From Microbulbifer salipaludis (GTDB lineage Bacteria > Pseudomonadota > Gammaproteobacteria > Pseudomonadales > Cellvibrionaceae): a stretch of DNA of 64,000 nt. A program made the position numbers and the translations under genes. The stretch spans positions 1,240,001 to 1,304,000 of the forward strand of contig NZ_JAEKJR010000002.1 of the NCBI RefSeq assembly GCF_017303155.1, in the 5' to 3' direction. Under the pieces are notes generated by a model. It did no database searches. It was not told where the DNA came from and saw only the letters and a program-made list of their open reading frames with translations. Each line of letters starts with the position of its first letter. Position 1 is the stretch's first letter. Shown one piece after another: positions 35,817 through 44,868 of this stretch.

Positions 35817-38729
35817 TTACAACGTTTCTTCGTGCAGGTCTAACGCCAGCCCGGCTTCAAGCCCCTGGCTGCCGGTCACTACAGCTGTACTGGCTTTTTC
35901 CGGTTGCAGGTAGGTTCTGCCCACCCGCTGCAGGTCGTCCAGTGTCACCTCGGTGACCTTGCGTCGGAACTCCTGGCGCACCGCGTGCGTGCGGCCGTAC
36001 AGGTTGGAGTGGAAGGCTTTTTTCGCTTCCCCCGCCGGTGATCCCGGCTTGTCCATGCCGCCGACCACACCGAGCACCGCTTCTTCCACCTGAGCGTCCT
36101 CGTGGGATTCGTTCAGCAGCCAGTCCACGGATGCATCGAAATCCTTGAGAGTCTCTGCCATGCGCGGGTCGCGGTAGGAGTAAAAGCGGAACGCGCCGAT
36201 GTTCACATCGTGGCTGGCACCGCCGCCATAAGCGCCGCCCTGTTCACGGATAGTGCGGTGCAGGAATCCGTTGCGCAGGAAGCCGCCGAGCACGGCCAGG
36301 GCCGGCGCATCGGGGTGAGACATGGGGACGGTGGGGTAGGCTTTTGCACAGAAGTTCACCTGGCTATTGGCCACCCAGACCTCTTCCACTTTGCGTGGGG
36401 TGAAGGGTGCCTCCGGCTGTGCCAGTGTCTGCTCCGCGTTATTGGCAAGCTGGCCCAGCGTCGCGGTGAAATCCGACAACCGCTCTTCCTCGCCCACTAC
36501 CAGGAACTGGCGTTTGGCATTGAGTATTTTCTGGTGGATGCCACTGAACTTACCGGCGAGGGTTTCCAGTCCCGCGTCGCTGTCGAGGGTTTGCATGAGG
36601 GCCTTGAGTTGGCGCAGGCCGAGCAGGCCGCCGGATTCGTGGCCCTCTGCTGCCGCACGGTTAAAGCCGGCGCTGGCAGCTGCCATGGCCAGTGCGTGGC
36701 CACTGCCGACCACGGATTGTTCCCGTCGTGCCAGTGTCTGCAGCAGTAATTCCTTGATGCGTGGCAGCTCATCAAAGCGCACCTGCTCCATGGTGGCCTG
36801 CATCAGTTCGGTGAGCGCCGCCTGGTTGGCCGCCAGCGCCTTGCCGGAAAGTATGAAGTGCCCGCTCTGGCTGCTCAGGTCGTCCAGTCGCGTGCGATGA
36901 CTGGTGAATCCGTGCAGGGAACCCGCCACCGCCGCTTGCCACTGCTGTACCTCAAGATAGTTTTTGTCGCCGAGCCCCAGCTCGCTCAAAACCTGGCAGT
37001 AGTAGGGCACCAGAATGCGTTCTTCATCGGTGAAGTCGGGCAGCGTGGCGACCAGTTGCTGGTAGACCAGGCCGTTGGTGCCGGCGCTGTAGCGGGTCAC
37101 CTTGGCGTTATTGACATTTACTTCCTCGCCCTCGACCTTGGGGAGCTCCGGCGGAATATCCTCGACGCCTACTTTGGGCAGGATGGACTCGTCATCCTTG
37201 CGCACCTGGCGCTCTGCCAGCGCCTTGGCGGTCTGCACGATCTGCTGCTTTTCGCCGTCGGTGAGGCGCTGTTTGATCTGTGCCAGGCGCGACTTTTCCG
37301 CCTGCTCCGCGCGGTTCGCCATGTCGGCATCCGGCGACAGTACCAGGCGTACCCGGTGCGAATTATCCAGCAGCAATTGGCGGGCGGCATTGGCGATGAA
37401 TTTCGGGTCCTGTATCTGTGCGCGCAGTTTTTCCAGCGCGGCGTCGATATTGAGCAGGCCAATGGCATCACCGCGGTGGGTGGCGCCGGTGAGGGCGGTC
37501 AGGATCAGTTGCAGGCCGTAGGGATAGCCGTCACCGCCGATTTCTCGCTGTTGCAGCTCCAGCTGGTGCAGAGCGGCGGAAACCTGCTCGTAGGGGACGC
37601 CGTTTTCCGCCACATCCTGAATCACATCCAGCACCTGTTTTTCCAGGGCATCTGCGCGGTCGCGCTCGCTGCCCTCGATACCGCATACGAAAACCAGCTC
37701 GCGCTGCGAGTCGTCAAGGCCGCACAGTGGCGAAGGGGATTGGCCCAGCTCGGTGGTTTCCAGCAGGTGCATCAGGGGCGAGGCACTGTTGTCGAGCAGC
37801 ACACCAGACAGCAGGTGGGCGGTCAGCGCCTGCTCCAGATCGGTAACGTCACCGAGCAGCCAGCCCAGTACGATATGGGTTTTCTCATCCAGGTTTTTTT
37901 CGCCTGAGAGTGGGTATTGTTCTTCCACCCGCACCGGTGCCACGTACAGTTTTTCGCGGCCTACCTCAATGGTCTTGTACTCTTGTTCGAATTTATGCAG
38001 GGCTTTTTCTTCGAACACCGCCTGATGTTCTGCCGCTTCGATATCACCGAAGGTCATGAAGATGGCGTTACTGGGGTGGTAGTGGCTGCGGTAGAAGCTC
38101 ACCAGCTGCTCATAGGTGAGGTCGGGAATATCCGCGGGCTCACCGCCAGAATTGAAGTGGTAGGTGGTGGTGGGGAAAAGATATTTACTCAGTGTCTGCC
38201 ACAATTGGGAGGTGACCGAGCTCATTGCGCCCTTCATTTCATTGAAGACCACGCCCTTGAACACCAGTTCGCTCTCGGGGTTTTCGGCTTCCGCAAACTC
38301 CAGGCGGTGGCCTTCCTGGGCGAAATCCAGCGGGTCCAGCTTGGCGAAGAACACCGCGTCGAGGTACACGTCCAGCAGGTTGTCGAAATCCTTGCGGTTC
38401 TGGCTGGCAAACGGGTAGGCGGTCCAGTCGGAGCTGGTGAAGGCATTCATGAAGGTGTTCAGCGAGCGCCGTATCATCATGAAGAAGGGGTCGCGCACCG
38501 GGTATTTGTCACTGCCGCACAGGGCAGTGTGTTCGAGAATGTGCGCAACGCCGGTGGAGTCTTCCGGCACGGTACGCAGGGCCACGAGGAAAACGTTTTC
38601 CGGGTTATCGGCGGCAATGTGCAGGTGCTGGGCGCCGGTACGGCGGTGGCGATACTCTTCCACGCGAACGCCGAGGGATTCGATTTCGGCACTGGTTACA
38701 GGTTCGAATGCGGGATGTGCGTTGCTCAA
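35817..38729 (-). CDS. M16C insulinase-family peptidase (presequence protease PreP-like)
   Basis: A 970-residue M16 metallopeptidase. The inverted zinc motif HILEH is at 63-67, with E66 as the general base. GPLxY-type blocks (DKYPVRDPFFMMIRRSLNTFMNAFTSSDWTAYPFASQN) and the C-terminal inactive half (GGAYGGGASHD, YRDPRM) match the PreP/CYM1 subgroup (peptidase clan ME, two homologous halves). There is no signal peptide, so it is cytoplasmic. The family degrades short unstructured peptides. It lies upstream of cmoA and is transcribed in the same direction; the divergent neighbour at 38967 leaves a 237-bp promoter region. Confidence 0.95.
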   Translation of the reverse strand: MSNAHPAFEPVTSAEIESLGVRVEEYRHRRTGAQHLHIAADNPENVFLVALRTVPEDSTGVAHILEHTALCGSDKYPVRDPFFMMIRRSLNTFMNAFTSSDWTAYPFASQNRKDFDNLLDVYLDAVFFAKLDPLDFAQEGHRLEFAEAENPESELVFKGVVFNEMKGAMSSVTSQLWQTLSKYLFPTTTYHFNSGGEPADIPDLTYEQLVSFYRSHYHPSNAIFMTFGDIEAAEHQAVFEEKALHKFEQEYKTIEVGREKLYVAPVRVEEQYPLSGEKNLDEKTHIVLGWLLGDVTDLEQALTAHLLSGVLLDNSASPLMHLLETTELGQSPSPLCGLDDSQRELVFVCGIEGSERDRADALEKQVLDVIQDVAENGVPYEQVSAALHQLELQQREIGGDGYPYGLQLILTALTGATHRGDAIGLLNIDAALEKLRAQIQDPKFIANAARQLLLDNSHRVRLVLSPDADMANRAEQAEKSRLAQIKQRLTDGEKQQIVQTAKALAERQVRKDDESILPKVGVEDIPPELPKVEGEEVNVNNAKVTRYSAGTNGLVYQQLVATLPDFTDEERILVPYYCQVLSELGLGDKNYLEVQQWQAAVAGSLHGFTSHRTRLDDLSSQSGHFILSGKALAANQAALTELMQATMEQVRFDELPRIKELLLQTLARREQSVVGSGHALAMAAASAGFNRAAAEGHESGGLLGLRQLKALMQTLDSDAGLETLAGKFSGIHQKILNAKRQFLVVGEEERLSDFTATLGQLANNAEQTLAQPEAPFTPRKVEEVWVANSQVNFCAKAYPTVPMSHPDAPALAVLGGFLRNGFLHRTIREQGGAYGGGASHDVNIGAFRFYSYRDPRMAETLKDFDASVDWLLNESHEDAQVEEAVLGVVGGMDKPGSPAGEAKKAFHSNLYGRTHAVRQEFRRKVTEVTLDDLQRVGRTYLQPEKASTAVVTGSQGLEAGLALDLHEETL

Positions 38730-38966
38730 AAGACAGCTCCAATGGGTAGTTTGCGGTTGCCGGGGCGGATCAATCCTCCGGGCCCGACAAAATCGGCGGC
38801 CATTTTAGCGCTCCGGGCGGTGAAAATGACAGGGTTGACAGGCACCTGTGGCGTTACTGGTGCACTGTCGGTGCCGGTCATTGATGCGATACGCCACGTC
38901 GGTGTTGACACCCGCGTCACCGGTGCGAAACTTCAGCCTTATTATCTAGCGCCATAAATGTAGTAG

Positions 38967-39695
38967 ATGGGGGACCGTGCGTTGAACTGGATGGATTTTG
39001 CGAGCCTTGCCGGCTTTGGCCTGACGTGGGCCGGGTATACGGTGTTCGCGCGCAGGAAAGCGAAAACCGCCTGGTGCCTGGCGTCCTCTATGCAGTGGTA
39101 CCGGGTTGAATGGATGCTGCGGATGCTGGAGCGGGATATGCGCATGCCGGATGCGGCCATTCTCAGCAACCTGGAACGGGTGATCGGCTTTTTCGCTTCC
39201 ACCAGCATCCTGATTCTGGCGGGTTTGGTAACGGCGATGTCTGCAAATACGGCGGCAGTGGAGGTACTGAGCAGCCTGCCATTTGCACAGACGACCACTG
39301 TCGAGCAATTCGAGATCAAGGTCATGGTACTGATCGTGATCTATATCTTCGCCTTCTTTAACTTTACCTGGTCGTTGCGCCAGTACTCGTTCGCCAATGT
39401 ATTGCTCGGCGCCGCGCCGGCTGTGGATGAGGAAGAGGTCACCCGCGAGGAGCGTCGACGCTATGCCATCAGCGCCGCCAAGGTGATCGACCAGGCGGGG
39501 CACAGCTACAACTATGGCCTGCGTTCTTTCTACTTCTCGATGGCGGTCATGGGCTGGTTTGTGCACCCGGTACTGTTTGTAGGCGGGTACCTGGCGGTGA
39601 TCTGGGTGTTGTATATGCGGGAGTTCCGCTCGCGCACCCTGCAGGTGATTCTGGCCGCCGAGGGCCGTTCCCTCGATCAGGTCAGGGACAAGTAA
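38967..39695 (+). CDS. DUF599 family membrane protein
   Basis: A 242-residue DUF599 protein with four hydrophobic segments (about 10-28, 70-95, 112-130, 188-215). The conserved pieces are GLTWAGYTVFARRKAKTA near the N-terminus, ERVIGFFASTSILILAGL in the middle, FFNFTWSLRQYSF, and the SHSYNYGLRSFYF-like GHSYNYGLRSFYFS. Function unknown. The start is uncertain: ATG 38967 is annotated, but TTG 38982 has GGGGGA (38969-38974) seven bases upstream and begins closer to the conserved region. cmoM follows 34 bp downstream. Confidence 0.9.
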   Translation: MGDRALNWMDFASLAGFGLTWAGYTVFARRKAKTAWCLASSMQWYRVEWMLRMLERDMRMPDAAILSNLERVIGFFASTSILILAGLVTAMSANTAAVEVLSSLPFAQTTTVEQFEIKVMVLIVIYIFAFFNFTWSLRQYSFANVLLGAAPAVDEEEVTREERRRYAISAAKVIDQAGHSYNYGLRSFYFSMAVMGWFVHPVLFVGGYLAVIWVLYMREFRSRTLQVILAAEGRSLDQVRDK

Positions 39696-39729
39696 GTGAT
39701 CGACACACTGGAAATCGGGCGCTACCGCC

Positions 39730-40512
39730 GTGGCTGACCGCAATTTTGACGATCTGGCGCAACGCTTCCGCAAGCGGATTTACGGCGGTTTGAAGGGCGA
39801 TATCCGTCTGGCGGTGCTGAACCGGGACCTTGCGCCGGTGCTGGCTACCGCAGACGCCCGCACGCTCAAGGTGGTGGATGCCGGCGGCGGGCAGGGGCAG
39901 TTTGCGCTGGATCTTGCCGGGGCCGGGCACCGTGTCTGGATTACGGATATTTCCGAGGCCATGTTGGCGCTGGCCCGGGAGCAGGTTACCGCACTGGGGG
40001 TTGCAGACCGCGTGCAGGCACTGCAGCTGCCATTGCAGGCATTGTCCGCGGATGCTCGTATTCCCCAGGCTGACCTGCTGCTCTGCCATGCGGTGCTCGA
40101 ATGGCTGGATCAGCCACAGCAGGCGCTGGTGCACCTCGCCGAAACCCTTGCCCCGGGTGGCTATCTTTCCCTGACCTTTTACAACCGGCGTGCGCTGGAG
40201 TTCCGCCTGCTGCAGCGTGGCAGTTTGCGGCAGCTTGATCGCAACCGCAGCAGTGGTGACTGGGGCGGGCACCCGGGCAGTCTGACACCGCGCAACCCGC
40301 TGCTACCGGAAGAGGTGATGGGGTGGATACCCCAGGCGGGGCTCTCGGTGATTGCCCACAGCGGTATTCGCTGCTTTCATGATTTCATGACGCCGGAGAT
40401 GCGTGACAAGCTACCGGCGGCGGCGATTGTAGAGAAAGAGCTCGACTACTCGCGCATCGACCCCTATCGACAATTGGCCCGCTACGTACATCTGTTGTGC
40501 CGACGGGCCTGA
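39730..40512 (+). CDS. cmoM: tRNA 5-carboxymethoxyuridine methyltransferase CmoM
   Basis: A 260-residue SAM methyltransferase close to E. coli CmoM (SmtA): it starts MADRNFDDLAQRFRKRIYGGLKGDIRLAVL, has motif I DAGGGQGQFALDLA, HAVLEWLDQP, and ends FHDFMTP and PYRQLARYVHLLCR. CmoM methylates the carboxylate of cmo5U34 to mcmo5U in certain tRNAs, the last step after CmoA and CmoB. The GTG start at 39730 reproduces the known N-terminus. The J-domain gene on the other strand ends 6 bp from its stop. Confidence 0.93.
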   Translation: MADRNFDDLAQRFRKRIYGGLKGDIRLAVLNRDLAPVLATADARTLKVVDAGGGQGQFALDLAGAGHRVWITDISEAMLALAREQVTALGVADRVQALQLPLQALSADARIPQADLLLCHAVLEWLDQPQQALVHLAETLAPGGYLSLTFYNRRALEFRLLQRGSLRQLDRNRSSGDWGGHPGSLTPRNPLLPEEVMGWIPQAGLSVIAHSGIRCFHDFMTPEMRDKLPAAAIVEKELDYSRIDPYRQLARYVHLLCRRA

Positions 40513-40518
40513 GCGGGC

Positions 40519-41049
40519 TTACTGATCGAACTGCTTGAGCAGCAGGGCCTTGGCCGCATTGATGCGGGAGGCGAGGTAGTCGTTGCCTCCGCGGTCCGGG
40601 TGGAATTTCTGGATGAGTTTGCGGTGAGCGCCAATGATTTCTTCTTTGCTGGCATCGGCGGAAACACACAATATCTTGCGCGCTTCGGCCACCGTCAGCG
40701 GCGGCTCGCTGGGGCGCTGCGCTTTGTGCCCAGACGCCTGCTCCTCAGTATTGGCCTTTTTGGCTCTCTCTTTTTCCGCCTTTGCCTGGGCGTGTTTGGC
40801 GATCAGTGGCGCAATCCACGGCAGGTGCCGGCCAAAGGTTCGCCACAGGCGGTTGATCAGGGGCAGCACCACGGCCACCGCGGCCCCCACCCAGTGCAGT
40901 CGCCCGGTCACCGCCAGCAGAACCGCGGCCAGTGCCAGTGCGATCAGCAGGTATTGCAATATCAGTTTGCGCCGGCGCTCTGGCGGGGTGTATTTGAACT
41001 GTTGGACTGCCAGCCAGGCAAAAATGCCCACGGCAATCAGCAAAATCAT
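40519..41049 (-). CDS. Membrane-anchored J-domain protein
   Basis: A 176-residue protein. One or two N-terminal hydrophobic segments (about 1-17 and 30-55) are followed by a charged linker (about 90-120) and a C-terminal J domain (about 125-176) with LTVAEARKILCVSADASKEEIIGAHRKL and the HPD tripeptide in KFHPDRGG. The J domain should stimulate DnaK-type ATPases at the membrane. The architecture, a small membrane anchor with a C-terminal J domain, resembles TIM14/DjlC-like proteins. The ATG at 41049 is used because the extra 43 codons upstream overlap the porin terminator area and look non-coding. Confidence 0.9.
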   Translation of the reverse strand: MILLIAVGIFAWLAVQQFKYTPPERRRKLILQYLLIALALAAVLLAVTGRLHWVGAAVAVVLPLINRLWRTFGRHLPWIAPLIAKHAQAKAEKERAKKANTEEQASGHKAQRPSEPPLTVAEARKILCVSADASKEEIIGAHRKLIQKFHPDRGGNDYLASRINAAKALLLKQFDQ

Positions 41050-41098
41050 GCGGCCCAAGGTGCGGTGCTCCCGGTAAAAGTGCGAGTCCGGAAGAGTA

Positions 41099-42364
41099 TC
41101 AGATGTCGATGCGAATGCCGATGGCGTTAAAGTTGTCGTAATCCGGCGCAGCCACCACATTGCTGCTATCAAACGCATTTTCGAAGTAAATGCGCACCCG
41201 CTCGTTCCAGCGGTACTGGAAGCCTAGATAGTACTGCTCCAGCCGGTATTTATCGCCATCGACGAGTGCCGCATCGAATTCGGGGTCGTCGGATTCCAGG
41301 TAGTTGTGTCCGCCGTAAAAGGAGTAGCAGTTGTCGGCACCCCAGGTGTAACTGAGGAAAGACTCCGAGCCACGCGCATCAAAAAAATTGGTGATTCCCT
41401 GTACTGAGCCGATCGGCGCCAACTGGTTGTTCTGGGAGCGTTGGTACACAAAGGCACCGTAGAAGCCCTTGGCAAACGCCTCCTTGCCGTAATAGGTGCC
41501 GACGGCGGTGCTCCAGGTGTTGCTGCTGGCATTGAATGCGAAGTCGTCCTGAATCAGCACAGGTTCCCTACCGGACGTGTCGAAAATCAGACCGTCCTGG
41601 CTGGCGATATCCAGTTTCACGCGGTTGTACGCAGCGCCGATAAAAAATCCGTCGCCAATATCGGCCCGGTACACCGCAGAGATACCGTGACTGATGCCGT
41701 ATTCGCAATCGCCCCGGGGGCATACCAGGCGGGTGTCGGGGCCGGCAATATCATCGACGCTGATCGCGAGGTCGGCCACATGGGAGGCGTATTGCAGGCC
41801 AATTTTGAATTCCCCCGCGTCAAATTCCCACTTCTTGCGCCAGGCCAGGGCGCTGTCGGCACGGCCCGTACCCGTTGGGCCGCCATCGGTGTTGAGGCCG
41901 TAGGTGCCACTGGCGAGACCGCCGGAGACGTTGTACCAATCGGTGATATAGGTTACTTCGTAATACACCCCCCACTGTTTACCGGCGGAAAAGTCGCCCC
42001 ACGTGGGATGCTTGGCAAACGCGTGTCCCTGGCGCAGGTAGAAAGACTGATTGCGCTCGGAGGGGGAGACTTGCTGGTCACCTTGTATCAGAAGGTCTTG
42101 CGCCGAAGAAATGGCGGCGATGCCCCATTCGACATTGAAACCGGTATCCCACAGATCGTAGGCGGGAACGTTCAGGCCAAATCGTATGCGCGAGGCGCCG
42201 TCTTGCATCTGCGTGTCGCCAAAGGTGTTGACCATGTGCGCGGTAAAATAGCCCTCCATGTAGAGGGTGACCTGATTGGACTGATATATCGGTACCGCAT
42301 AGGCACTGGACGTTGCGGCCGCAGTGACAGCCAGTAACAGTGATTTGCGGAGTTTCTTATTCAT
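41099..42364 (-). CDS. Outer-membrane porin-like beta-barrel protein
   Basis: A 421-residue protein with a signal peptide (MNKKLRKSLLLAVTAAATSSAYA). The mature protein is all beta-strand in character, with alternating aromatic residues, for example RIRFGLNVPAYDLWDTGFNVEWGI, SFYLRQGHAF, GDFSAGKQWGVYYEVTYITDWY. These resemble the general-porin family of marine Gammaproteobacteria. Two cysteines in LVCPRGDCEYG could form a loop disulfide. It ends ...NAIGIRIDI, with Ile instead of the usual aromatic C-terminal residue. The start is the ATG at 42364. Channel function is inferred; no substrate is readable. Confidence 0.82.
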   Translation of the reverse strand: MNKKLRKSLLLAVTAAATSSAYAVPIYQSNQVTLYMEGYFTAHMVNTFGDTQMQDGASRIRFGLNVPAYDLWDTGFNVEWGIAAISSAQDLLIQGDQQVSPSERNQSFYLRQGHAFAKHPTWGDFSAGKQWGVYYEVTYITDWYNVSGGLASGTYGLNTDGGPTGTGRADSALAWRKKWEFDAGEFKIGLQYASHVADLAISVDDIAGPDTRLVCPRGDCEYGISHGISAVYRADIGDGFFIGAAYNRVKLDIASQDGLIFDTSGREPVLIQDDFAFNASSNTWSTAVGTYYGKEAFAKGFYGAFVYQRSQNNQLAPIGSVQGITNFFDARGSESFLSYTWGADNCYSFYGGHNYLESDDPEFDAALVDGDKYRLEQYYLGFQYRWNERVRIYFENAFDSSNVVAAPDYDNFNAIGIRIDI

Positions 42365-42648
42365 GCTCTGCTCTCTTGTCTGCAAGAACGATTTCATCGG
42401 ACAGCGAAATCTGTCGTCGGCGGATAAAGCTGGCAACGGCTCCTTTGCAAAAGTAGACCAGATGGATGAACAGGCCGGTTTGAAGGGGCAGGCCTCGCAT
42501 AAATGGCAGCAACTGCGTTATTTTTGTGGAAGCCGCCGCACATGGGATGGTGCAGGCACGGTGGCGCATTGGTTGAAACCTGCCCTCGGGCCACCATATA
42601 ACCTACGACCTGGTCGGAGCATAACGGTGAATACGAAAGGGGAGTTCC

Positions 42649-43266
42649 TTGTCTGAAAGTCATTCTCTCAGCCGCATGATGTTTGGTTTGACCGTGCGCA
42701 AGAACGCGCACCCGGATATGCGCAGGTTGCGCCGGGAAGCGGGAGACGCAAGCCTGCACGGAAACAAGTTCTGGAAAAGCTCCTGCCTGACGATGGATTA
42801 CCTGAAAAAGCATCCGCTGAAAAAAGGTGCACGGGTGCTGGACCTTGGTTGTGGTTGGGGGCTGGGCGGAATTTTTTGTGCCAAGACGTTCGATGCGCGG
42901 GTGACCTCCCTGGATGCGGACCCCAGTGTATTTCCGTTTGCGGAATATCACGCGGCGCTGAACAGCGTAGAGATCAAAACCTGGCGCTGCCGCTATGAGA
43001 AGGTCACGCAGGCAGCGCTTACAGAGTTTGATGCGGTGATCGGCACAGATATCTGCTTCTGGGATCAGCTGGAAGCACCACTGTTCAATTTAACCCGCCG
43101 TGCCCTGCGCGCTGGTGTGGGGCGGGTAATGCTGGTTGACCCAGGGCGCTCGCCATTTCGGCGCCTGGCGGAGCGGGCAGAGGAAAAACTCGACGCCCGG
43201 TATTTCGAATGGCAGACTCAGCGCCCGATGAAAGCCACCGGCTGTATTATGCTTGCGGGCGAATAG
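42649..43266 (+). CDS. Class I SAM-dependent methyltransferase (METTL21/MTF16-like)
   Basis: A 205-residue methyltransferase with GGGGAG (42639-42644) before the TTG start at 42649. SAM-binding motif RVLDLGCGWGLGGIFCAK is followed by an acidic VTSLDADPS and FDAVIGTDICFWDQL. The arrangement, with a WKSSCLTMDYL segment just before motif I, is like protein lysine methyltransferases of the methyltransferase family 16 group. The target is unknown. The msrA gene lies 32 bp downstream on the same strand. Confidence 0.82.
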   Translation: MSESHSLSRMMFGLTVRKNAHPDMRRLRREAGDASLHGNKFWKSSCLTMDYLKKHPLKKGARVLDLGCGWGLGGIFCAKTFDARVTSLDADPSVFPFAEYHAALNSVEIKTWRCRYEKVTQAALTEFDAVIGTDICFWDQLEAPLFNLTRRALRAGVGRVMLVDPGRSPFRRLAERAEEKLDARYFEWQTQRPMKATGCIMLAGE

Positions 43267-43298
43267 CGCGGCCGTTTCAGTGACAAGAGGTCAATCCC

Positions 43299-43928
43299 AT
43301 GGATTACGATAAAACCCAGATGCCTTCGCGCGACCAGGCGCTTCCTGGCCGCTCTGAAGCCATGCCGATCAGCGGGAAACATTTTGTATCGGGTCATGCC
43401 ATGCGGCCGCCATTCCCGGAAGGCCTGCAACAGGCTGTTTTCGGAATGGGCTGTTTCTGGGGCGCGGAGCGATTGTTCTGGGAAATCGACGGTGTTTATG
43501 TCACCGCGGTCGGCTACGCCGGGGGGCATACACCCAACCCCAATTATCAGGAAGTGTGCAGCGGCGGTACCGGGCACGCGGAAGTGGTGCTGGTGGTATT
43601 TGACCCGGAGAAGGTCAGTTACGAGGAGTTGCTTCGCCGTTTCTGGGAAGAGCATGACCCCACTCAGGGCATGCGCCAGGGCAACGACCTGGGCACCCAG
43701 TATCGTTCTTGTATCTACACCTACGGGGATGAGCAGTTGGCGCAGGCCAAGGCCTCCGAGCGCGATTTCCAGCGGGCGCTGGCGGACAAGGGCTTTGGTG
43801 CCATTACCACCGAAATCGAGCCTGCGCCCACGTTCTACTACGCCGAAGAAGATCACCAGCAATACCTGGCGAAGAATCCCGGTGGCTATTGCGGTCTTGC
43901 CGGAACCGGCGCCTGCCTGTTGCGCTAG
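43299..43928 (+). CDS. msrA: Peptide methionine (S)-S-oxide reductase MsrA
   Basis: A 209-residue MsrA. The catalytic motif GCFWG has C52 as the nucleophile; [53 protein letters not shown] and the C-terminal [13 protein letters not shown] with resolving cysteines complete the family pattern. It repairs oxidised methionine (S-epimer) in proteins and free methionine, probably in the cytoplasm (no signal peptide). It lies after a methyltransferase gene in the same direction, possibly as an operon. Confidence 0.97.
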   Translation: MDYDKTQMPSRDQALPGRSEAMPISGKHFVSGHAMRPPFPEGLQQAVFGMGCFWGAERLFWEIDGVYVTAVGYAGGHTPNPNYQEVCSGGTGHAEVVLVVFDPEKVSYEELLRRFWEEHDPTQGMRQGNDLGTQYRSCIYTYGDEQLAQAKASERDFQRALADKGFGAITTEIEPAPTFYYAEEDHQQYLAKNPGGYCGLAGTGACLLR

Positions 43929-43949
43929 TGCGCCTGGATTGGTGGCCGG

Positions 43950-44804
43950 TTACGCCGGCTCGGTGCGCGGATGCAGAATGTGCGCGCACCAGTCGCTCCA
44001 GCTGCCGGGGTAGAGCTGTGCCTTGCGCCCGATCAGGTGCAGGGACAATAGATTCACGCACGCGGTAACGCCCGATCCGCAATAACACACAATATCGTCA
44101 TCGGCAGGAATGGTCTGCCAATGCTCGCGCAGCGTGGCGATGGGCTTGATCATGCCCTGGTCGTCGGTAATGTCCTGCCAGGGTTTGTTGACCGCGCCGG
44201 GGATGTGCCCCGCGACGGGGTCGATGGGCTCCTCGTTACCGAGAAAGCGTTTGGGTTCGCGTGCATCCACCAGCTGCCAGGGCGGGGTTTGCAGATGCGG
44301 GTAGAGGTCATCGTAGTGCACTAGCTCGGCGGCATTGGCCGAGGCCGTGAAGCTGCCCGCAGCGGGGGCGCTGGTACGATCCGCCGTAGTCGGCAGGCCG
44401 GCCTTTTTCCAGGCCTGCAGGCCGCCGTTCAGAACAGCAACCTGCGCGTGCCCGAAATGGCGAAACAGCCACCAGGCGCGCGCGGCAAAGGCAAAGCGCT
44501 GGTCATCGTAGACCACCACTTGTGTCTCTTCAGATACGCCCACTGAGCGGGCGAATTCGGAAAACGGATGGGCTGAGGGTAGGGGGTGGCGGCCACCGTA
44601 GCGTTCGCAGGCACCCGAGAGATCCTGATGCAGGCTGGCGTAGTGGGCGCCCGGGATATGCTCGCTGAGATACGCCTGCTCGCCGGCCTGCTTGTCGGCC
44701 AGATTGTAGCGGCAATCCAGAATCACCAGTTGACCAGCGTTGCGATCCCGTTGATCCACAAGTTCGGCCAGCTCGGTAACTTCAATCACACCCTGATATG
44801 TCAT
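43950..44804 (-). CDS. sseA: 3-mercaptopyruvate / thiosulfate sulfurtransferase
   Basis: A 284-residue protein of two rhodanese domains. The catalytic C-terminal domain has the loop CYCGSGVTACVN, of the CG(S/A)GVT type that favours 3-mercaptopyruvate over thiosulfate; the N-terminal domain (IPGAHYASLHQDLSG, VYDD) is structural. It transfers sulfur to a thiol or cyanide acceptor. It is the last gene of a leftward group with the TAP-type hydrolase gene upstream. Confidence 0.92.
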   Translation of the reverse strand: MTYQGVIEVTELAELVDQRDRNAGQLVILDCRYNLADKQAGEQAYLSEHIPGAHYASLHQDLSGACERYGGRHPLPSAHPFSEFARSVGVSEETQVVVYDDQRFAFAARAWWLFRHFGHAQVAVLNGGLQAWKKAGLPTTADRTSAPAAGSFTASANAAELVHYDDLYPHLQTPPWQLVDAREPKRFLGNEEPIDPVAGHIPGAVNKPWQDITDDQGMIKPIATLREHWQTIPADDDIVCYCGSGVTACVNLLSLHLIGRKAQLYPGSWSDWCAHILHPRTEPA

Positions 44805-44868
44805 AGCTACTGCGTTTTATAGTCGTTATTGACACCAAATTAAGCCTGATCGGCTGATTTGTCCAGCG

